Assembly (NCBI GenBank): GCA_003439945.1
Contig: QVRM01001977.1
Span: 124,001-188,000, forward strand
DNA length: 64,000 nt
From: Dermanyssus gallinae
Taxonomy: Eukaryota; Arthropoda; Arachnida; Mesostigmata; Dermanyssidae
Reading direction: 5' to 3'
Shown here: positions 20,301 to 31,843 of the stretch, in pieces
Numbering within the stretch: the stretch's first letter is position 1
Layout of the letters: the number at the start of each line of letters is the position of its first letter
The notes under the pieces: model-generated
Database searches by the model: none
Told to the model about the DNA's origin: nothing
Seen by the model: the letters and a program-made list of their open reading frames with translations, nothing else
Position numbers and translations under genes: made by a program

Positions 20301-20464
20301 CTCCAGTGCTATAGATCGCATTGAGTCTCTTGCTGCCGTTTCCGCTCATAGTGTCGGACTCGTCGGGCGCGAGAGTTATCAAAAAGACGTTTTTTTGTTG
20401 TTAGCGCCGTTTTACCCACAAAAACACAGATGTGAAAGAATGAGGCCGATTCAAAGAAAGTTTG
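20301..20464 (+). CDS. Probable internal exon with strong splice signals, unknown
   Basis: A T-rich tract (from about 20247) running into CCCCATGTGTCCAG (20300) is a very good acceptor, and TTTG|GTAAGAAG (20465) a good donor. The 54 codons between read SSAIDRIESLAAVSAHSVGL, VGRESYQKDVFLLLAPFYPQ and KHRCERMRPIQRKF. Complexity is high and there is no microsatellite inside, which makes this one of the most credible exons here. Beyond the donor the sequence becomes a Lys-coding AAG repeat. No family recognised. Confidence 0.55.
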
Positions 20465-20979
20465 GTAAGAAGAAGACGAAGAAGAAGAAAAGAAAAGTAC
20501 AAAAGAAGAAAACCTGGGAGCACGATGGTAACGAGAATCCACCTCGTTCGATCGACCGTTAAGAGGACGTAACTGCGATATGAGGTGCGCAAAATCGACC
20601 ATCACTACTTCGGTTATTTTTGCTGTTGTTGTTGTTGTTAATGCGGTTGTTTCTGTTGTTGGGGCAGAGCTGTTACCGCTTCAATTGTCTATGTTTAAAC
20701 AGCAATGTTTTGGTTGCATTTGCTTGACCTTGTAAGGTTGGTTTCGTACAGCTGTGTACGAATTGGTTATCACTGGTTATTGACCGGGAACAAAGACACC
20801 AAACAAGTACTGGACAAAGAGAAAGCGAGAGGAAAATGGTGGAGCTAGCTTTATATTTATGCTTTTAACAGTGGCATATTTAATACATCTGAATTGACGG
20901 AAGAACTTACTATCGCAAATATATTTGACATAAGTACCATACCTCAGTTGCTAGCCGGCAATTCGACGTAAGAAGGCGT

Positions 20980-21015
<36 letters not shown>

Positions 21016-21920
21016 TTATATTGATTTGAAAGTTGGCCAAAACTTACCATCTACTTTTCAGCCTGTTTGTTTGGTGATGACGATGGTCTCATTCACTTTA
21101 TTTCCCTAGGCAGCTGAGCGTAGAGGGCCGATCGAAGAATAGTAGAAGACATCCATCGTGTACGCAACTTACGTGTACTGTATTATAAGTGTCGTTTGCA
21201 TCGTCGTCGGATGATGTGTGTGTGTGTTTATGTGCTGGCTGTGGGCTGGCTAGCGGCCTGGTAACATAACGCACACATGCGTACACACTCAGATATGTAT
21301 CTACAGTTGTGTTTATGTATGTATGTATGTATATATATAAACATACTCGCACATTAGAGCGGCTAGAGCCATAAGCAGCGAATAGGGACGAACTGCAGCA
21401 GCAGCAGCCGCTGCAGCAGCAGCCACATGGGGTCGCTATGGCGGCGTTAGGCAGGCAGGCAGGAACACTGTGGCCGCCGGCCGAAGCAAAAAGTCCGGCG
21501 AGAATTATCATATTTTTGACAGTTGATTGACAGCCGAAGAAGCCCTTTATGTTGACGGACGGGTGGGTCCCGCCGCCGCCAGATAGCAGCCACCGCCTCA
21601 GGCGGCCGTAGCCAGCGAGCCAGCGAAAAGAAAGAGCAGCGAATGAAATGAGCAGTTGTGTGATGCCGTCTGAGCGCCAGACGAAACTGGCTCTGCTTTT
21701 GCAGTCACCTTCTTCTAGAATACGACGGCGTCTAGCGTACTGGTGTGGTCGGTGGTGGTACATACACCAGTGTATCATCATCTGTATGATGTTGTTCATT
21801 CTATTACTGTATTGTAATGTTGTTGTCGTCGTCGTCGTCATCGTCATCCTCGTCATTATTGTCGTTGTTGTTACGGTTGTTGTTGTTTCGTTTGAGTAGT
21901 TAAAAGCAGTCAGAGCCGTC
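20465..21920. other. Unique DNA with minor repeats, no firm gene
   Basis: AAG repeat at 20466-20500, TTG at 20621-20660, (TA)n at 20981-21014, GTAT tetramers at 21315-21335. The 252-codon minus frame (21098-21856) is Cys/Thr-rich at both ends and lacks borders. A minus-strand GTAAGT lies at 21044 without a convincing exon. Confidence 0.35.
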
Positions 21921-21921
21921 C

Positions 21922-22008
<87 letters not shown>

Positions 22009-22375
22009 TTATTAATATTAGTATCATTATTTATTACATGTTAAACAATGTTACAGTTGTGAGGTCTGAACGTAATATTGCAAAGTTTTTTTTTAAATAA
22101 TTAGTTCACTCCATGGCGCCTAAAATAGATGCCGCGTTCCCTCTGCAAACGGCCAAGGACAACGCTTGCCTCAAAAATTGACCCTCTCTTCGGTCGTTCG
22201 TGACCTCCTGAATTCGCTTACTTAAATCTTTGAGAAATGCTTCGGTTCCCTTGCTGATTGGTCCTAGTGTCTCCATGGCGATAGGCACAAATATATATAT
22301 ATGTTTCCAGTCCAGCATATTTAAACCGTTTTCTGGCAACCGCGTGCTTTGCTACCCACCACGGCTCAACAGAGC
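21921..22375 (-). mobile_element. 3' end of a LINE: RT C-terminus, 3' UTR and ATT tail
   Basis: The minus frame 22106-22339 reads NGLNMLDWKHIYIFVPIAME, TLGPISKGTEAFLKDLSKRI, QEVTNDRREGQFLRQALSLA, VCRGNAASILGAME, stop. This matches the conserved extreme C-terminus of a group of animal non-LTR retrotransposons (pattern FVP-A-ET-G ... F-QR-S-A-QRGNAASILG), as I remember it. After the stop come a short T/A-rich 3' UTR (22010-22105) and a long ATT/AAT array (21924-22010) in the position of a 3' simple-repeat tail. A TATATA block sits inside the coding part. The 5' side is truncated near 22340-22390, where a second short ATT run lies. Confidence 0.65.
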
Positions 22376-22439
22376 TGTGGTGTTGCATTATTATTATTAT
22401 TATTAAATATAAATTATTATTATTATTACAAATTCTTTA

Positions 22440-22854
22440 AAGATTATTTTTCAGACTACTCCCTTACAGGGACTATATGACAATAACTCCCTTTTCCCTC
22501 ACCTCCCCCGCTAAGACTACAAACGAGCTGTGTCCTATACTTGCGCTGTTCTCCGCCCGCCGGCAGCGTGGGTAACGTCTTGTTGTCCGGCTCTGTTCAG
22601 TTCATCTGGTTTTTCATCAGTTCGCTCGTTCCTTCATTCATTCGTTCTCAGTTTGCGAGCCCGACTAACGTTGTCTTCTGTGACGTTATCTGCCGTATGC
22701 TCGTGCGTTTCGTATATATTCGTCTCTCTGGCTAGACGACGAAGACAACGACAACAAAGACCATAAGACCAATAAACACAACATCATCATTATCCAGACT
22801 AGAAGGCTAAGGCCTCGTCGAACTTCATCGAACCTCGATTGAGCAAGCGTATAT

Positions 22855-22862
<8 letters not shown>
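22440..22862. other. Unique DNA, no gene seen
   Basis: Two overlapping plus frames (22530-22766) are Ser/Leu-rich and unsupported. ATC repeats near 22782-22792. Confidence 0.35.
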
Positions 22863-22904
<42 letters not shown>

Positions 22905-22917
22905 ATATATATATATG
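22863..22917. repeat. (TA)n
   Basis: TA tract with one TTTATA interruption. Confidence 0.9.
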
Positions 22918-23555
22918 ATACAAAAATCGAGTAGGCTTAATCTCGATGCTGGATGGTCGTGCATGTTGTTGCTGTTACTGCTGCGAGGCTGGTCTCGTCC
23001 TCGAAGAGCGGACGAACGTTGAAGAGTGCGACAACGACGATCAATATCAGCTCTATTCCGGAGCTCAACACACCGGGGCTCGGGCGTCGGGCCACGAAAC
23101 GAGAGAGCTGTTTTTTTTCTCCATTTCGAGGAGTTCGAAACGAGCGCAGCGGCACCGCACTAGAGCGAAAACAGGACAGAACCGAAAACATTTCCGGCAC
23201 GAGATATAGTATCAGAACAGCAAGCGAAGCGAAGTGAGGCAGTATCGAACGCGACCAACAAATACACACACACATTGGATCGCAAATCGAAGACGATCGA
23301 GGAAGACAACAAGAGTGCTGGCTAGTGAGCAAGAGATGCACACAATATATGTATGTATATGTGAGGCAGACGAGGCAGACAAAGAGGAAGAGAAAAGCGC
23401 ACCGGAACCTCCAACTAGACGGATGACAGGGCTGACCATCTTGGCCGTACAGTCTTGTATGGGACGTCTGGCATCACATTCTACTCAGTATGCTCTCAGT
23501 ATGTGTGAATAGTATGAACCATCGTGTGGGGTGCTGTATGTTAGGAACATCGTGT
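22918..23555. other. Unique DNA, conflicting short frames
   Basis: Frames on both strands (22946-23209 plus; 22937-23341 minus) are similarly protein-like. TA|GTGAGC near 23322 is a donor-type motif. Nothing decisive. Confidence 0.3.
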
Positions 23556-23559
23556 ATGG

Positions 23560-23910
23560 AAAAATATATATTATTTATTTATATATATATATCCATATAT
23601 ATATTATATATATAATAGTCTATGATATATATTTATTAGATATTTGATATATATATAGAATATATATATATATATTAATTATCTATATATATATATATAT
23701 ATATGTTGTTTTCCGTGTGATAGTTTGAGTGTGTTGTTTTCCTATAGCTGTGTGTGGTGTTTGACTGTGGATACGTGTCTCCTCCCAGCGCACACTTATA
23801 ACGACCGCAAAGGAGTTTCGCGGAGGCGGGGTCTTCTGGCGGCTTTTAGTTCGCATCGGCAGCCTTTGACGCTGCTCAATCGTCCCCTGTGGTAGACTTC
23901 ACTTACGGAT

Positions 23911-23950
<40 letters not shown>

Positions 23951-24072
23951 TTACGGATATATGTATGTATATATATATATATATATGTTTATATATATAT
24001 ATATATTATATATATATATATATATAAACACATACTATCTAATATATATATAATATAATATATATATATAGA
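23560..24072. repeat. Compound TA-rich block with hairpin and duplicated segment
   Basis: Repeated TA tracts enclose unique segments. CACTTACGGATA occurs twice (about 23905 and 23948). A 45-bp inverted repeat lies at 23986-24030, with arms TGTTTATATATATATATA and its complement ending TAAACA. The segment at 23715-23900 is unique, without a gene. Confidence 0.8.
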
Positions 24073-24310
24073 TATGTGACGAAGACTGTAAGGCCTATCC
24101 ACCTATATAGCATTAAAATTAAACAATGGTTTATTGTTATTGTATATAACTAATAACGTTAGTAATACTTAATACTTATTGTCGTTGTCCTAACTATTCC
24201 CTTAACTTATTTCCCGAGATTAATACCACGTTAAGAGGTCTAGCTGCATTAAAGCGTAGTAATAGCGAATTTGCTGTTAATGGTAGAATTTAGATTATGC
24301 TTTATATTTG

Positions 24311-24350
<40 letters not shown>

Positions 24351-24934
24351 CCTGTTGCCGGTCAGAAACAATATTTTCCGTGTGTTGACATACAGTATGT
24401 ATGTCTATAATATGGAGCGAAAATTATACGACTGTGTCAGTCGAAGATCTGCGACCGGCCGCTGATTCGGATCGTGGTGGTGGTGGGTCTCGAAGCGAAA
24501 GTCACGATACTACGGTATCGATCAGCAGCAGCAGCAACAGCAACCGAAGAAATATTCAATCGATGCTCAGGTTCATTCTGTATTTTTCTTTTGCTGCTTC
24601 TCGCATCCCTTAGATAATAGCAATACAAATAATGATAATACTCATCGCCATCACCATCATCGTCAAATCGCCAGTAGTAATAACAATAATAGTCATAATG
24701 GCACGGTTTTCGCTGTCGTTATTGTTGTTGCTGCCGCCGCCGCCGCTGTTGTTGTTGTTGCTTTGTTGCTGTTGTTGTTGTTGTTCAGTGAAGTCAGAGT
24801 ATCGTTCTCCGACGTCTAAAGTAGCGATGAGACTTCGGTTCGCGACTTCGGTTACACGTTACGACGCTGTCAGCGCCGCCGTGTGAGCTGGTTGTGCTGC
24901 CAGTGCGATGATAGTTCCCAATCGGACTGTTGGT
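24073..24934. other. AT-leaning then GC-richer unique DNA
   Basis: (TA)n at 24318-24348, CAG run near 24522-24540, TTG run near 24723-24785. No supported gene. Confidence 0.4.
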
Positions 24935-24961
24935 TCTGCTGTTGTTGTTGTTGTTGTTGTT

Positions 24962-25020
<59 letters not shown>

Positions 25021-25370
25021 CTTCTATCTAGTTGCTGTTATCATCATCAAAGGCGACGGCAGCAGCATCATAAGCGTTGGTGTCGTTGTTGTTGTTGTTG
25101 TTGTTGTTGTTGTCGTTGTTGCTCCGTTGCGGCAGACGCAACCTCTGGTTGTTTTTCTCGCTTGTCGCTCCTATTTCGACTTTTCGTCCATTGTTGTTGT
25201 TGTTGCCGCTGTTGCTGTTGTTGTTGTTGTTGTTGTTGTTGCTGCTGTTGTTGTTGCCGTCGTCGTTGTTGCTATTGCTGCTGCTGTTGTTGCTGCTGCT
25301 GCTGCTGCCGCTGCTTCTTCAGCTGTTTTTGTCGTCGTTTCTGCATGTTCTTGTTTTTGTTGTTGTTGTT
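24935..25370. repeat. Large TTG array cluster
   Basis: Nearly pure (TTG)n at 24938-25020, then TTG/CTG mixtures at 25084-25125 and 25190-25375. All three plus frames are open (Val, Leu or Cys), producing a 419-codon frame (24908-26167) that has no value as gene evidence. Confidence 0.95.
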
Positions 25371-25924
25371 GTTGGGGTCTTCCCTGGCTCTCACTGCTTC
25401 GTCGTTCTTTTTCTGCGCGTGCGTTCGTTCGTCCGTGGGCCAGTTGTTGTAGCTACGATCAAATGACGACGAAAAAGACGGCCGGTTGTTTTGTCTTCGC
25501 ATTGCCGCTCGTTTGCTCACTTCTACCACACCACATCATCGCATCATCGTATCATCACCACTACCACTACCACTACCACGATCACCACAACCACGTCGTC
25601 TCCGTGTGTCGCTTCGCCTCGCCTATGGCATCACCATCATCATTGTCATCATCCTCATCATTCGACATTCGAGCATCCATCCGTCTAGTCGACTCCCTTT
25701 CTTACTTGCTTGCTTGCTTGCTTGGCTGGTTGTCTGCTTGGCGGCTCGAGCAGCGGCGTAACGCGCAAACTCAACCACCGCAGCCACACTTAATGCCACG
25801 GCGACCGCCGTTGCCGCCGCTACATTTGTATAGAGTACTCAGCATCAAGCTTGCCGTTTGCGAGCAGTCGACAAGCTTTCGTCAGACATCCGTCCCGACG
25901 ACAACCAGAACGAGAGCGACGACC
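25371..25924. other. Unique DNA inside a long repeat-driven frame
   Basis: CAC/ATC triplets near 25545-25575 and 25630-25660, TTGC repeats near 25705-25725. No borders found. Confidence 0.35.
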
Positions 25925-26215
25925 ACCAGCACAGCAACAACAACAGCAACAACAACGACAGCAACAGCAGCAACAATAGCAACAGCAACAACAATACGAA
26001 CAACAACGACAACAACAATAGTAACAACAATACGAACAACAGCAACAATAGCAACAGCAACAACAATACGAACAACAACGACAACAACAACAACAGCAAC
26101 AGCAACAACAATACGAACAACAACAACAACAGCAACAACAATACGAACAACAACAGTGACAAGATAGCAGATACAATAAGTAGTGATAACAACAACAACA
26201 CCAACAACAACTACA
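25925..26215. repeat. CAA array with recurring CAATACGAAC punctuation
   Basis: CAA/CAG triplets punctuated five times by CAATACGAAC (about 25992, 26029, 26065, 26109, 26139), spacings all near 30-45 bases. Shows segmental duplication within the array. Confidence 0.85.
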
Positions 26216-26278
26216 TAATCAGCAATGATGAGTGGCAACACTGCAGTAGAATGGAAACGTTATGCTCACCATAATCGG

Positions 26279-26363
<85 letters not shown>

Positions 26364-26402
26364 GTTATTATTATTATTATTAATATTATTATCATTCATC
26401 AC
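26279..26402. repeat. Long ATT array, possible LINE tail
   Basis: About 35 ATT units followed by TTATTAATATTATTATCATT, close to the junction of the ATT tail and LINE 3' UTR at 22007-22030 (TTATTAATATTAGTATCATT). It may be the tail of another minus-strand copy whose body is lost. On minus, an Asn-run frame ends at TATG|GTGAGC (26263-26269). Confidence 0.6.
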
Positions 26403-26897
26403 AACCACTACAGCAGTGTACTACTTATGCCGTAGCAAGAATAGCAAGAGAAAATGGGACATAACAAACATGGCGACGTCCATGATGACGATGGGAACTA
26501 AGAATTACAGTAATAACATTAGCAGCAATAATAGCAACAACAGCAACAGTACAAAAACTACTCAAAATGGTAACAAACGTAGCAAAAGCAAAACGAAAAC
26601 GTAACAACAACCTCAACAACAACAACAACAACAACAACAATAAGTAAAACGTTAGGAACAAGTAACTGCGAACTGCACAGTAACGACAAGAACAACGGCG
26701 TCAACAACACTGGCACAGCAGTGGCAACGCAACAACAAATGCATCTAAATCAACATGACCCATTAATTCATCGACGTATTCAGGATGCATGTATTATGCG
26801 TGCGTTCATCAAATGTGCTAATTATAGTTAACTATTCTGAATATTAGAAACATTTTACAAAAATAAACTAAGAATTGCTGAGCCGCAAGTTTAGGGG
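26403..26897. other. CAA remnants and unique DNA
   Basis: CAA array at 26600-26642. 26643-26890 is unique with no gene seen. Confidence 0.4.
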
Positions 26898-27335
<438 letters not shown>

Positions 27336-27747
27336 AGATACCAGCAAACCAACCAGCAAGTGAAGTGGCGTCCCCCCAACCAAAGACGAAGACCGAGGCA
27401 GCACCGATAGACAGACAGACAGATATATAGACAGATAGATAGTCACAACGACACATAATGGTGTGCGGACCAACCAACTTCTACCAACTTCTTACAACAA
27501 CGACGACGACGACGACTGCCACGCATACTAACACTACATGGGCTACAGCAGCAACAACGGCAACAGCAGCAGCAGCAACTACTACTAGGTACCAGCACTT
27601 CTACTTTCTTAACTTTTTGCTTGTGCACGCTGTTTGTTGCTGCTGTTGCTACTGTTGTGGTTGTTGTTGTTTTTTGTTGCTATTACGAGCCAGCTTTAAG
27701 TCACATGAAGCCGCGACGCTCTATACATACGGGAACGAAAGTCAACC
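27336..27747. other. Mixed triplet and GATA-type repeats
   Basis: GACA/GATA tetramers at 27409-27445, CAA/CGA triplets at 27495-27585, TTG/CTG at 27630-27680. No supported gene. Confidence 0.5.
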
Positions 27748-28147
27748 ATGAATCACCACCAGCCAACACGAGCTGCAACACCTTCAGCCTCAGCAGAAGT
27801 AGCAACAACAGCAACAACAGCAGCAACAATAACATCAGTAACGACAACAACAACAACAGCAGCAGCAACAACAACACTGACGACAGGAGCCGTTGTTGCT
27901 GCTGTTGTTGTTGTTGTTAGCATTGTCGTCGTTGTCGTTTTCACTAGTTTGCCAGCACATGAGGGGTTGTTGCGGTGCCCCATCACCCCTCGGCAGACCG
28001 CCCGCCTGCACGCCCGCCCGCCCGCCCCCGTTTGGTTGACGACAGTTACTGCCGCGAACGGGCAACCCCGCAATACACGCCGATCGCAAAGCGACGACAA
28101 ACCAAATACAACAACAAGAGCCCCTCTGAAACGTAGAGACGCTGTGG
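27748..28147 (+). CDS. Possible first exon: Thr-rich, single helix, basic tail
   Basis: A real ATG at 27748 (A at -3) starts MNHHQPTRAATPSASAEVAT, followed by a Thr/Ala-rich stretch from ACA triplets. A Val/Ile segment (about residues 48-65) could be a membrane helix, then comes a basic Pro/Arg/Thr-rich region ending LKRRDAV at GTGG|GTAAGG (28148), a good donor. The layout mimics a mucin-like ectodomain with one helix. The Thr-rich and Val-rich parts come from opposed CAA and GTT arrays, so the frame could be open by composition alone. Unspliced, it runs to 28326. Confidence 0.35.
27846..27918. repeat. Inverted CAA/GTT hairpin
   Basis: CAA/CAG triplets up to about 27875 are complementary to the GTT/GCT run at 27892-27918, with a 16-17 base loop (ACTGACGACAGGAGCC) and about one triplet of length difference. 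Confidence 0.8.
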
Positions 28148-28462
28148 GTAAGGTAGGGGACCTACTGGGGAGCGGGGGAGGCGCTAAGATAGACGCCCCC
28201 GGGGGGTGGGAAGGGGAGGTTTTTCAGGGACTTTCTGTCTCGTCGAGAGAAACAGATACTACAGATACATCAGGAAGGGAACGAAGGCTGGTGTTGGTGT
28301 TGTGTAGCCTTCATATCGGTAGATAGTTAGTCGGCTGCTTTGTGGCTCTTCCGAGTTCTTCTGTGTGCTGGCGAGGCTGGCTAGCCGTTATTGCTGCTGC
28401 TGCTGCTGTTGTTGTTGTGTGTGTGGTGTTGTTGCTGTTGTGCTGCTTGTTGTTGCGGAGAT

Positions 28463-28627
28463 ATGGGAGCTTTGTTGTGTGCCATCCTCGTCGCCGTTGT
28501 TGCTGTCGTTGTTGTTAGCGATTTAGTCTTCGTTGTCGCCTCTGTTACCAGCATTGCCACTACAATCTTGGTTCATTGGTTCGCCGAAAGTCGCCGAAAC
28601 TTGCGTTTGCTGCATGCTGGCTGGTGA
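28463..28627 (+). CDS. Small membrane ORF with good start context, unknown
   Basis: ATG with G at -3 and +4. 54 residues: MGALLCAILVAVVAVVVVSD, LVFVVASVTSIATTILVHWF, AESRRNLRLLHAGW. It would make one or two helices and a basic tail. It overlaps the frame at 28576-28980, so at most one is used as is. Confidence 0.25.
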   Translation: MGALLCAILVAVVAVVVVSDLVFVVASVTSIATTILVHWFAESRRNLRLLHAGW

Positions 28628-28980
28628 ATGCTTTGCGTTTCATTGATAGCGAACGTCGATACACTCGTCAATGGGGGGAACGGGGGGGGGGGGGGGGTAT
28701 ATATGTGCTGTATGATATGCATGACTCATCCCTATCTCCGACTAATGTCGTCGTGGGGCTGAAATCGTCGTTTAAAAATACCCATAGGGGATGTCCCGTC
28801 GATGTCTCGATATCTCCTATTTATCATTTCTTCTTTTTCTTTCTACACACTAATGTATATATATATATAGTGTATGATATTAGTGATATTATACTGCATA
28901 GCACACCATATATACGTATACTAATTTGCGAAGAAGGTCACACACATCTCTTTTCTCGTCCATGTTCCCAGTATAAATGA
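28576..28980 (+). CDS. 134-codon frame, mixed composition, unknown
   Basis: Contains RKSPKLAFAACWLVNALRFI, a Gly run from a 16-G homopolymer (28682-28697), YVLYDMHDSSLSPTNVVVGL, KSSFKNTHRGCPVDVSISPI and a Tyr/Ile stretch from a TA tract, ending CEEGHTHLFSRPCSQYK. The middle is convincingly protein-like. No ATG near the 5' end and a homopolymer inside make an intact gene unlikely; an exon near 28700-28850 is the safer reading. Confidence 0.28.
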   Translation: MVRRKSPKLAFAACWLVNALRFIDSERRYTRQWGERGGGGGIYVLYDMHDSSLSPTNVVVGLKSSFKNTHRGCPVDVSISPIYHFFFFFLHTNVYIYIVYDISDIILHSTPYIRILICEEGHTHLFSRPCSQYK

Positions 28981-29033
28981 CCAACATAATGTAGAGGCAT
29001 ATGTACTCGTATTCACATGTATACTTCATGCAT

Positions 29034-29094
29034 TATATATATATATATATACTTTTTTTACGTTTCTTTCGCGTTTCAATACACAAATGTATGG

Positions 29095-29136
<42 letters not shown>
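29034..29136. repeat. Two (TA)n tracts
   Basis: About 29034-29052 and 29098-29136, separated by T-rich DNA. Confidence 0.9.
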
Positions 29137-29137
<1 letters not shown>

Positions 29138-29201
29138 AACGTAAGGAGAGAGCGAGAAGCGTATAGTTATTTTGGTTACATTGGGTGTGGTAGGCGCGGA
29201 G

Positions 29202-29468
29202 ATGGGAGATCAACGAGCGTGCTATTTCGGCATTCTTTCTTGTTGCGGTTTGGCCTGGTGTGGCGAACGGTGGAGAGAACTTGTGTGCATACCTAGTTCA
29301 CTTCAATCACTAGTTGCTCGCTCGGTCGTCTTGACTATTTTGTCCATACTACTTGATGCTTCGTTTTGTTGTTGTCGTAGTCGTCGTCGTCATCATAATC
29401 ATCGTTGCTCTGGCTGTTCATCACCTCTCTTCCTATCTACCTCGCCCTCATCTAGGCATTTGCTTTGA
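29202..29468 (+). CDS. Small Cys-rich ORF with strong start context, unknown
   Basis: ATG with G at -3 and +4. 88 residues: MGDQRACYFGILSCCGLAWC, GERWRELVCIPSSLQSLVAR, SVVLTILSILLDASFCCCRS, a His/Arg segment and SSPLFLSTSPSSRHLL. It has a hydrophobic core (SVVLTILSILL) and eleven Cys. It could be a small secreted or membrane protein. No TATA or polyadenylation signal recognised. Confidence 0.3.
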   Translation: MGDQRACYFGILSCCGLAWCGERWRELVCIPSSLQSLVARSVVLTILSILLDASFCCCRSRRRHHNHRCSGCSSPLFLSTSPSSRHLL

Positions 29469-29571
29469 GGAATATTGAAATAACACTGAGGCCGCGCGTG
29501 GGTTGTGGGTTCTGTTTAGGTGGAGACATCAGGCACATCAGTCGGCAGCCAGCCAGCCAGCCGGCCGCCGT

Positions 29572-29742
29572 ATGACGGATCCCAATTCCCAATTCGCTCC
29601 CCCCCAGAACAGAAGCAACAAGGCGGCCTACGATAATCGCACTATAATGACACCCAAAAGACGACGACCCAGCGCCACCGAGATAACCACCGTAATAACA
29701 CACACACACACAGTAGAACCAGTCGGTAGTGTGGAGTGGTAA
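29572..29742 (+). CDS. Possible first coding exon, polar, unknown
   Basis: ATG at 29572 reads MTDPNSQFAPPQNRSNKAAY, DNRTIMTPKRRRPSATEITT, then a CA-driven His/Thr part to TAA. KRRRP could be a nuclear localisation motif. The likely end is before the CA repeat (29698), where ACC|GTAATA is a weak donor. A long Cys/Leu minus frame overlaps. Confidence 0.28.
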   Translation: MTDPNSQFAPPQNRSNKAAYDNRTIMTPKRRRPSATEITTVITHTHTVEPVGSVEW

Positions 29743-29924
29743 CACAGCACAGAGTACAACAAACACAGCCGCATACGCAACACCCCGGTCGCAGCAGCAG
29801 CAACTGCAGTGAGGACGTCGTTGGCGACATGAAGCGCGACAACAACAGCGATAGAGGCGTTTACAAAACAATATGATGATTAACAAACGTAACAGTGGGA
29901 ATAGGAAATACAGTGGGAACAACG

Positions 29925-30160
29925 AGCTCCTACAACAATAGTAGCAACAGCAACAACAACGACGATGACGACGACGACGACAACAACAACAACAAGAACA
30001 ACAACAACAACAACACAACAACGACGACGACGACGATGACAACAACAACAGCAACAGCAACAAGACTAGAAATAAAAACAGCATCAGGAACGACAACAAG
30101 AGCAAGAAATGCAAGAACAACGACGATGACAACAAAACAGCAGCACGTAGCATATACATA
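29925..30160. repeat. CAA/GAC triplet array
   Basis: CAA with GAC/GAT blocks, no stops on plus. Opposite strand gives Leu/Val/Ser runs. Confidence 0.9.
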
Positions 30161-30660
30161 AAATAACAATAAACAGACCCCAGATCCGCGTTTTGACTAG
30201 CAGCCAATTTACAAGATTCTTTGCACGTGACAGTGGAGCTATGCTTCTTAGATCGTTGTTTTCCTTCCGTTATTTTTTTAGACCTACAATAAGCGAGTTT
30301 CTTGTTGCGCCCAAAATAACGGCCTAATTACTGATTGCAGGCGTTGGTCGATGACATACGATGACAGTGATGGAAACTTTGCTGAATCACTACACGACAG
30401 ACTAAAATGTAGAAAAATGAAATGATTAGATAGACCGCGGTTTAGCCATATATCTGTTCGGTTCGACTGCCAAGGGTAGGCCAGAGCAGTCGCATGCAAC
30501 AGGCAACAGTAACGACCTCGCCACTACAGTTGTCCTCTAAGTGGTCTATATACATATATTCATGTTTTTAACGGGTCGATTGAGGTGATTGATCGCTCTT
30601 TGAGGTCCTTAGGCTGCCCTCCCTCGGTGGTTTTTCTTTGCCGTTGTCGTCGCTGTCGTC
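30161..30660. other. Unique DNA, weak minus frame
   Basis: A 71-codon minus frame (30284-30499) is protein-like (TDIWLNRGLSNHFIFLHFSL) but unsupported. The last 60 bases are pyrimidine-rich and form the acceptor for 30667. Confidence 0.35.
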
Positions 30661-30666
30661 TTCCAG

Positions 30667-30836
30667 AAGAACAAAACAACATGTGGAGAGCCCATCGAGT
30701 CAGTGGCTTGACAGTCTATGATGATTATGAGAATGCAGCCGCAGAGCCCGAGCGAAGGAATCACGATCGCCAGGAAGACGACTTCCTAGGTCAGGCGCAC
30801 CGGCGGTACTGTCACGCATGTCACTCACTCAGATGA
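30667..30836 (+). CDS. Probable exon, charged, unknown
   Basis: A long pyrimidine-rich run ending GCTGTCGTCTTCCAG (30666) is an excellent acceptor. The frame reads EQNNMWRAHRVSGLTVYDDY, ENAAAEPERRNHDRQEDDFL, GQAHRRYCHACHSLR, TGA at 30834. CTAG|GTCAGG after DDFL is a weaker donor alternative. Composition is strongly protein-like and free of repeats. No family recognised. Confidence 0.45.
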
Positions 30837-30872
30837 CCAGCGTATGCATATCAACGCCAGGGAAATCTTTGA

Positions 30873-30909
<37 letters not shown>

Positions 30910-31055
30910 TGTAAATATGCACGCCTTAGATGCGGATATGGAAAAGGGGCGCCAGAAAGGCGTTGGTTGACGCTGCAGCGTCGCGAGAGGCCGGCGCAGA
31001 ATGACCGGCCTTGAGGAACAACAGACCGTGGAATATGACAGGAGACCAGAAAGTG

Positions 31056-31107
<52 letters not shown>

Positions 31108-31534
31108 AGATTAGGAAACAAATCGAAAAGCGGAAACTAAAAAGTCAAGATCCTCTGAGAATTTTGCGACTACCCGATGGCAGGAAAGAAACACCTCGTC
31201 CGAACATCTGTGTGTCTCTAACCGCAACGTGAATGCATCAAAGTTGATTAATATTATGAGCTAACAGGAACACTGTCGTCTGTAGAGTGCCTGCAAGGAG
31301 AAACATCACACAGAACTATACAGCTATCTACCTGGCTACGTCTGCCCCATGCCGACATAAGGTATAATGTCGTTTAACGTCTAGACGTGCCAGTTTGCAC
31401 TGCAATGGGCCGTTCTGGGACACCCCCGGCGCAATGAAAGTGTCGTAGTAGATTAAAAATAGAGGCAACGTTGCTCGTTGCACCGACGCAGTAGACGAGA
31501 AAGACCAAGCTCTCGCCGCTATCGTCGTCTTCAG
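30837..31534. other. (TA)n tracts and unique DNA
   Basis: (TA)n at 30877-30904 and 31058-31105. At 31330-31400 (minus: GACGTTAAACGACATTATAC) is unique sequence that feels repeat-like but has no second copy here. Confidence 0.4.
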
Positions 31535-31843
31535 CTGGGTTTAGACCAAAGAGGGAATCTCGTCTTTCTCTTTCCTACCTTACTTCCCTGTCAAACATCC
31601 CCCCCCCCCACCCTTCCCGGTCGTACTTGTCCGGCCTACGAGGGCACTAAACTTAAAGAAAACGAAGACAAAGCAGAAGATAGTAAACCTCTTAGAGAAA
31701 TTTGCTGCGCATCTACACTAAATCATTTCCAGCAGGAGTTAATGAACGAACGAACCAGCAAATCGTTTCTGAACGAAACGGCTCTACATTGTGGTGGGTG
31801 CCGTTGCCTCTATCCTTGCTATTGCTGCTGCTGCTGCCGCTGA
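31535..31843 (+). CDS. Probable terminal exon, charged middle and Cys-rich end
   Basis: TATCGTCGTCTTCAG (31534) is a good acceptor. The phase-0 frame runs LGLDQRGNLVFLFPTLLPCQ, a Pro-rich piece, CPAYEGTKLKENEDKAEDSK, PLREICCASTLNHFQQELMN, ERTSKSFLNETALHCGGCRC, LYPCY and a Cys run, then TGA. The middle is complex and repeat-free. The final Cys run comes from TGC triplets. Opposite-strand frames begin about 31713 and are less convincing in this interval. Confidence 0.42.
   Translation: MGLDQRGNLVFLFPTLLPCQTSPPPTLPGRTCPAYEGTKLKENEDKAEDSKPLREICCASTLNHFQQELMNERTSKSFLNETALHCGGCRCLYPCYCCCCCR

Noticed and set aside
24908..26167. 419-codon plus ORF
   Set aside because: Created by TTG, GTC and ACA arrays that cannot contain stops; no border or start support.
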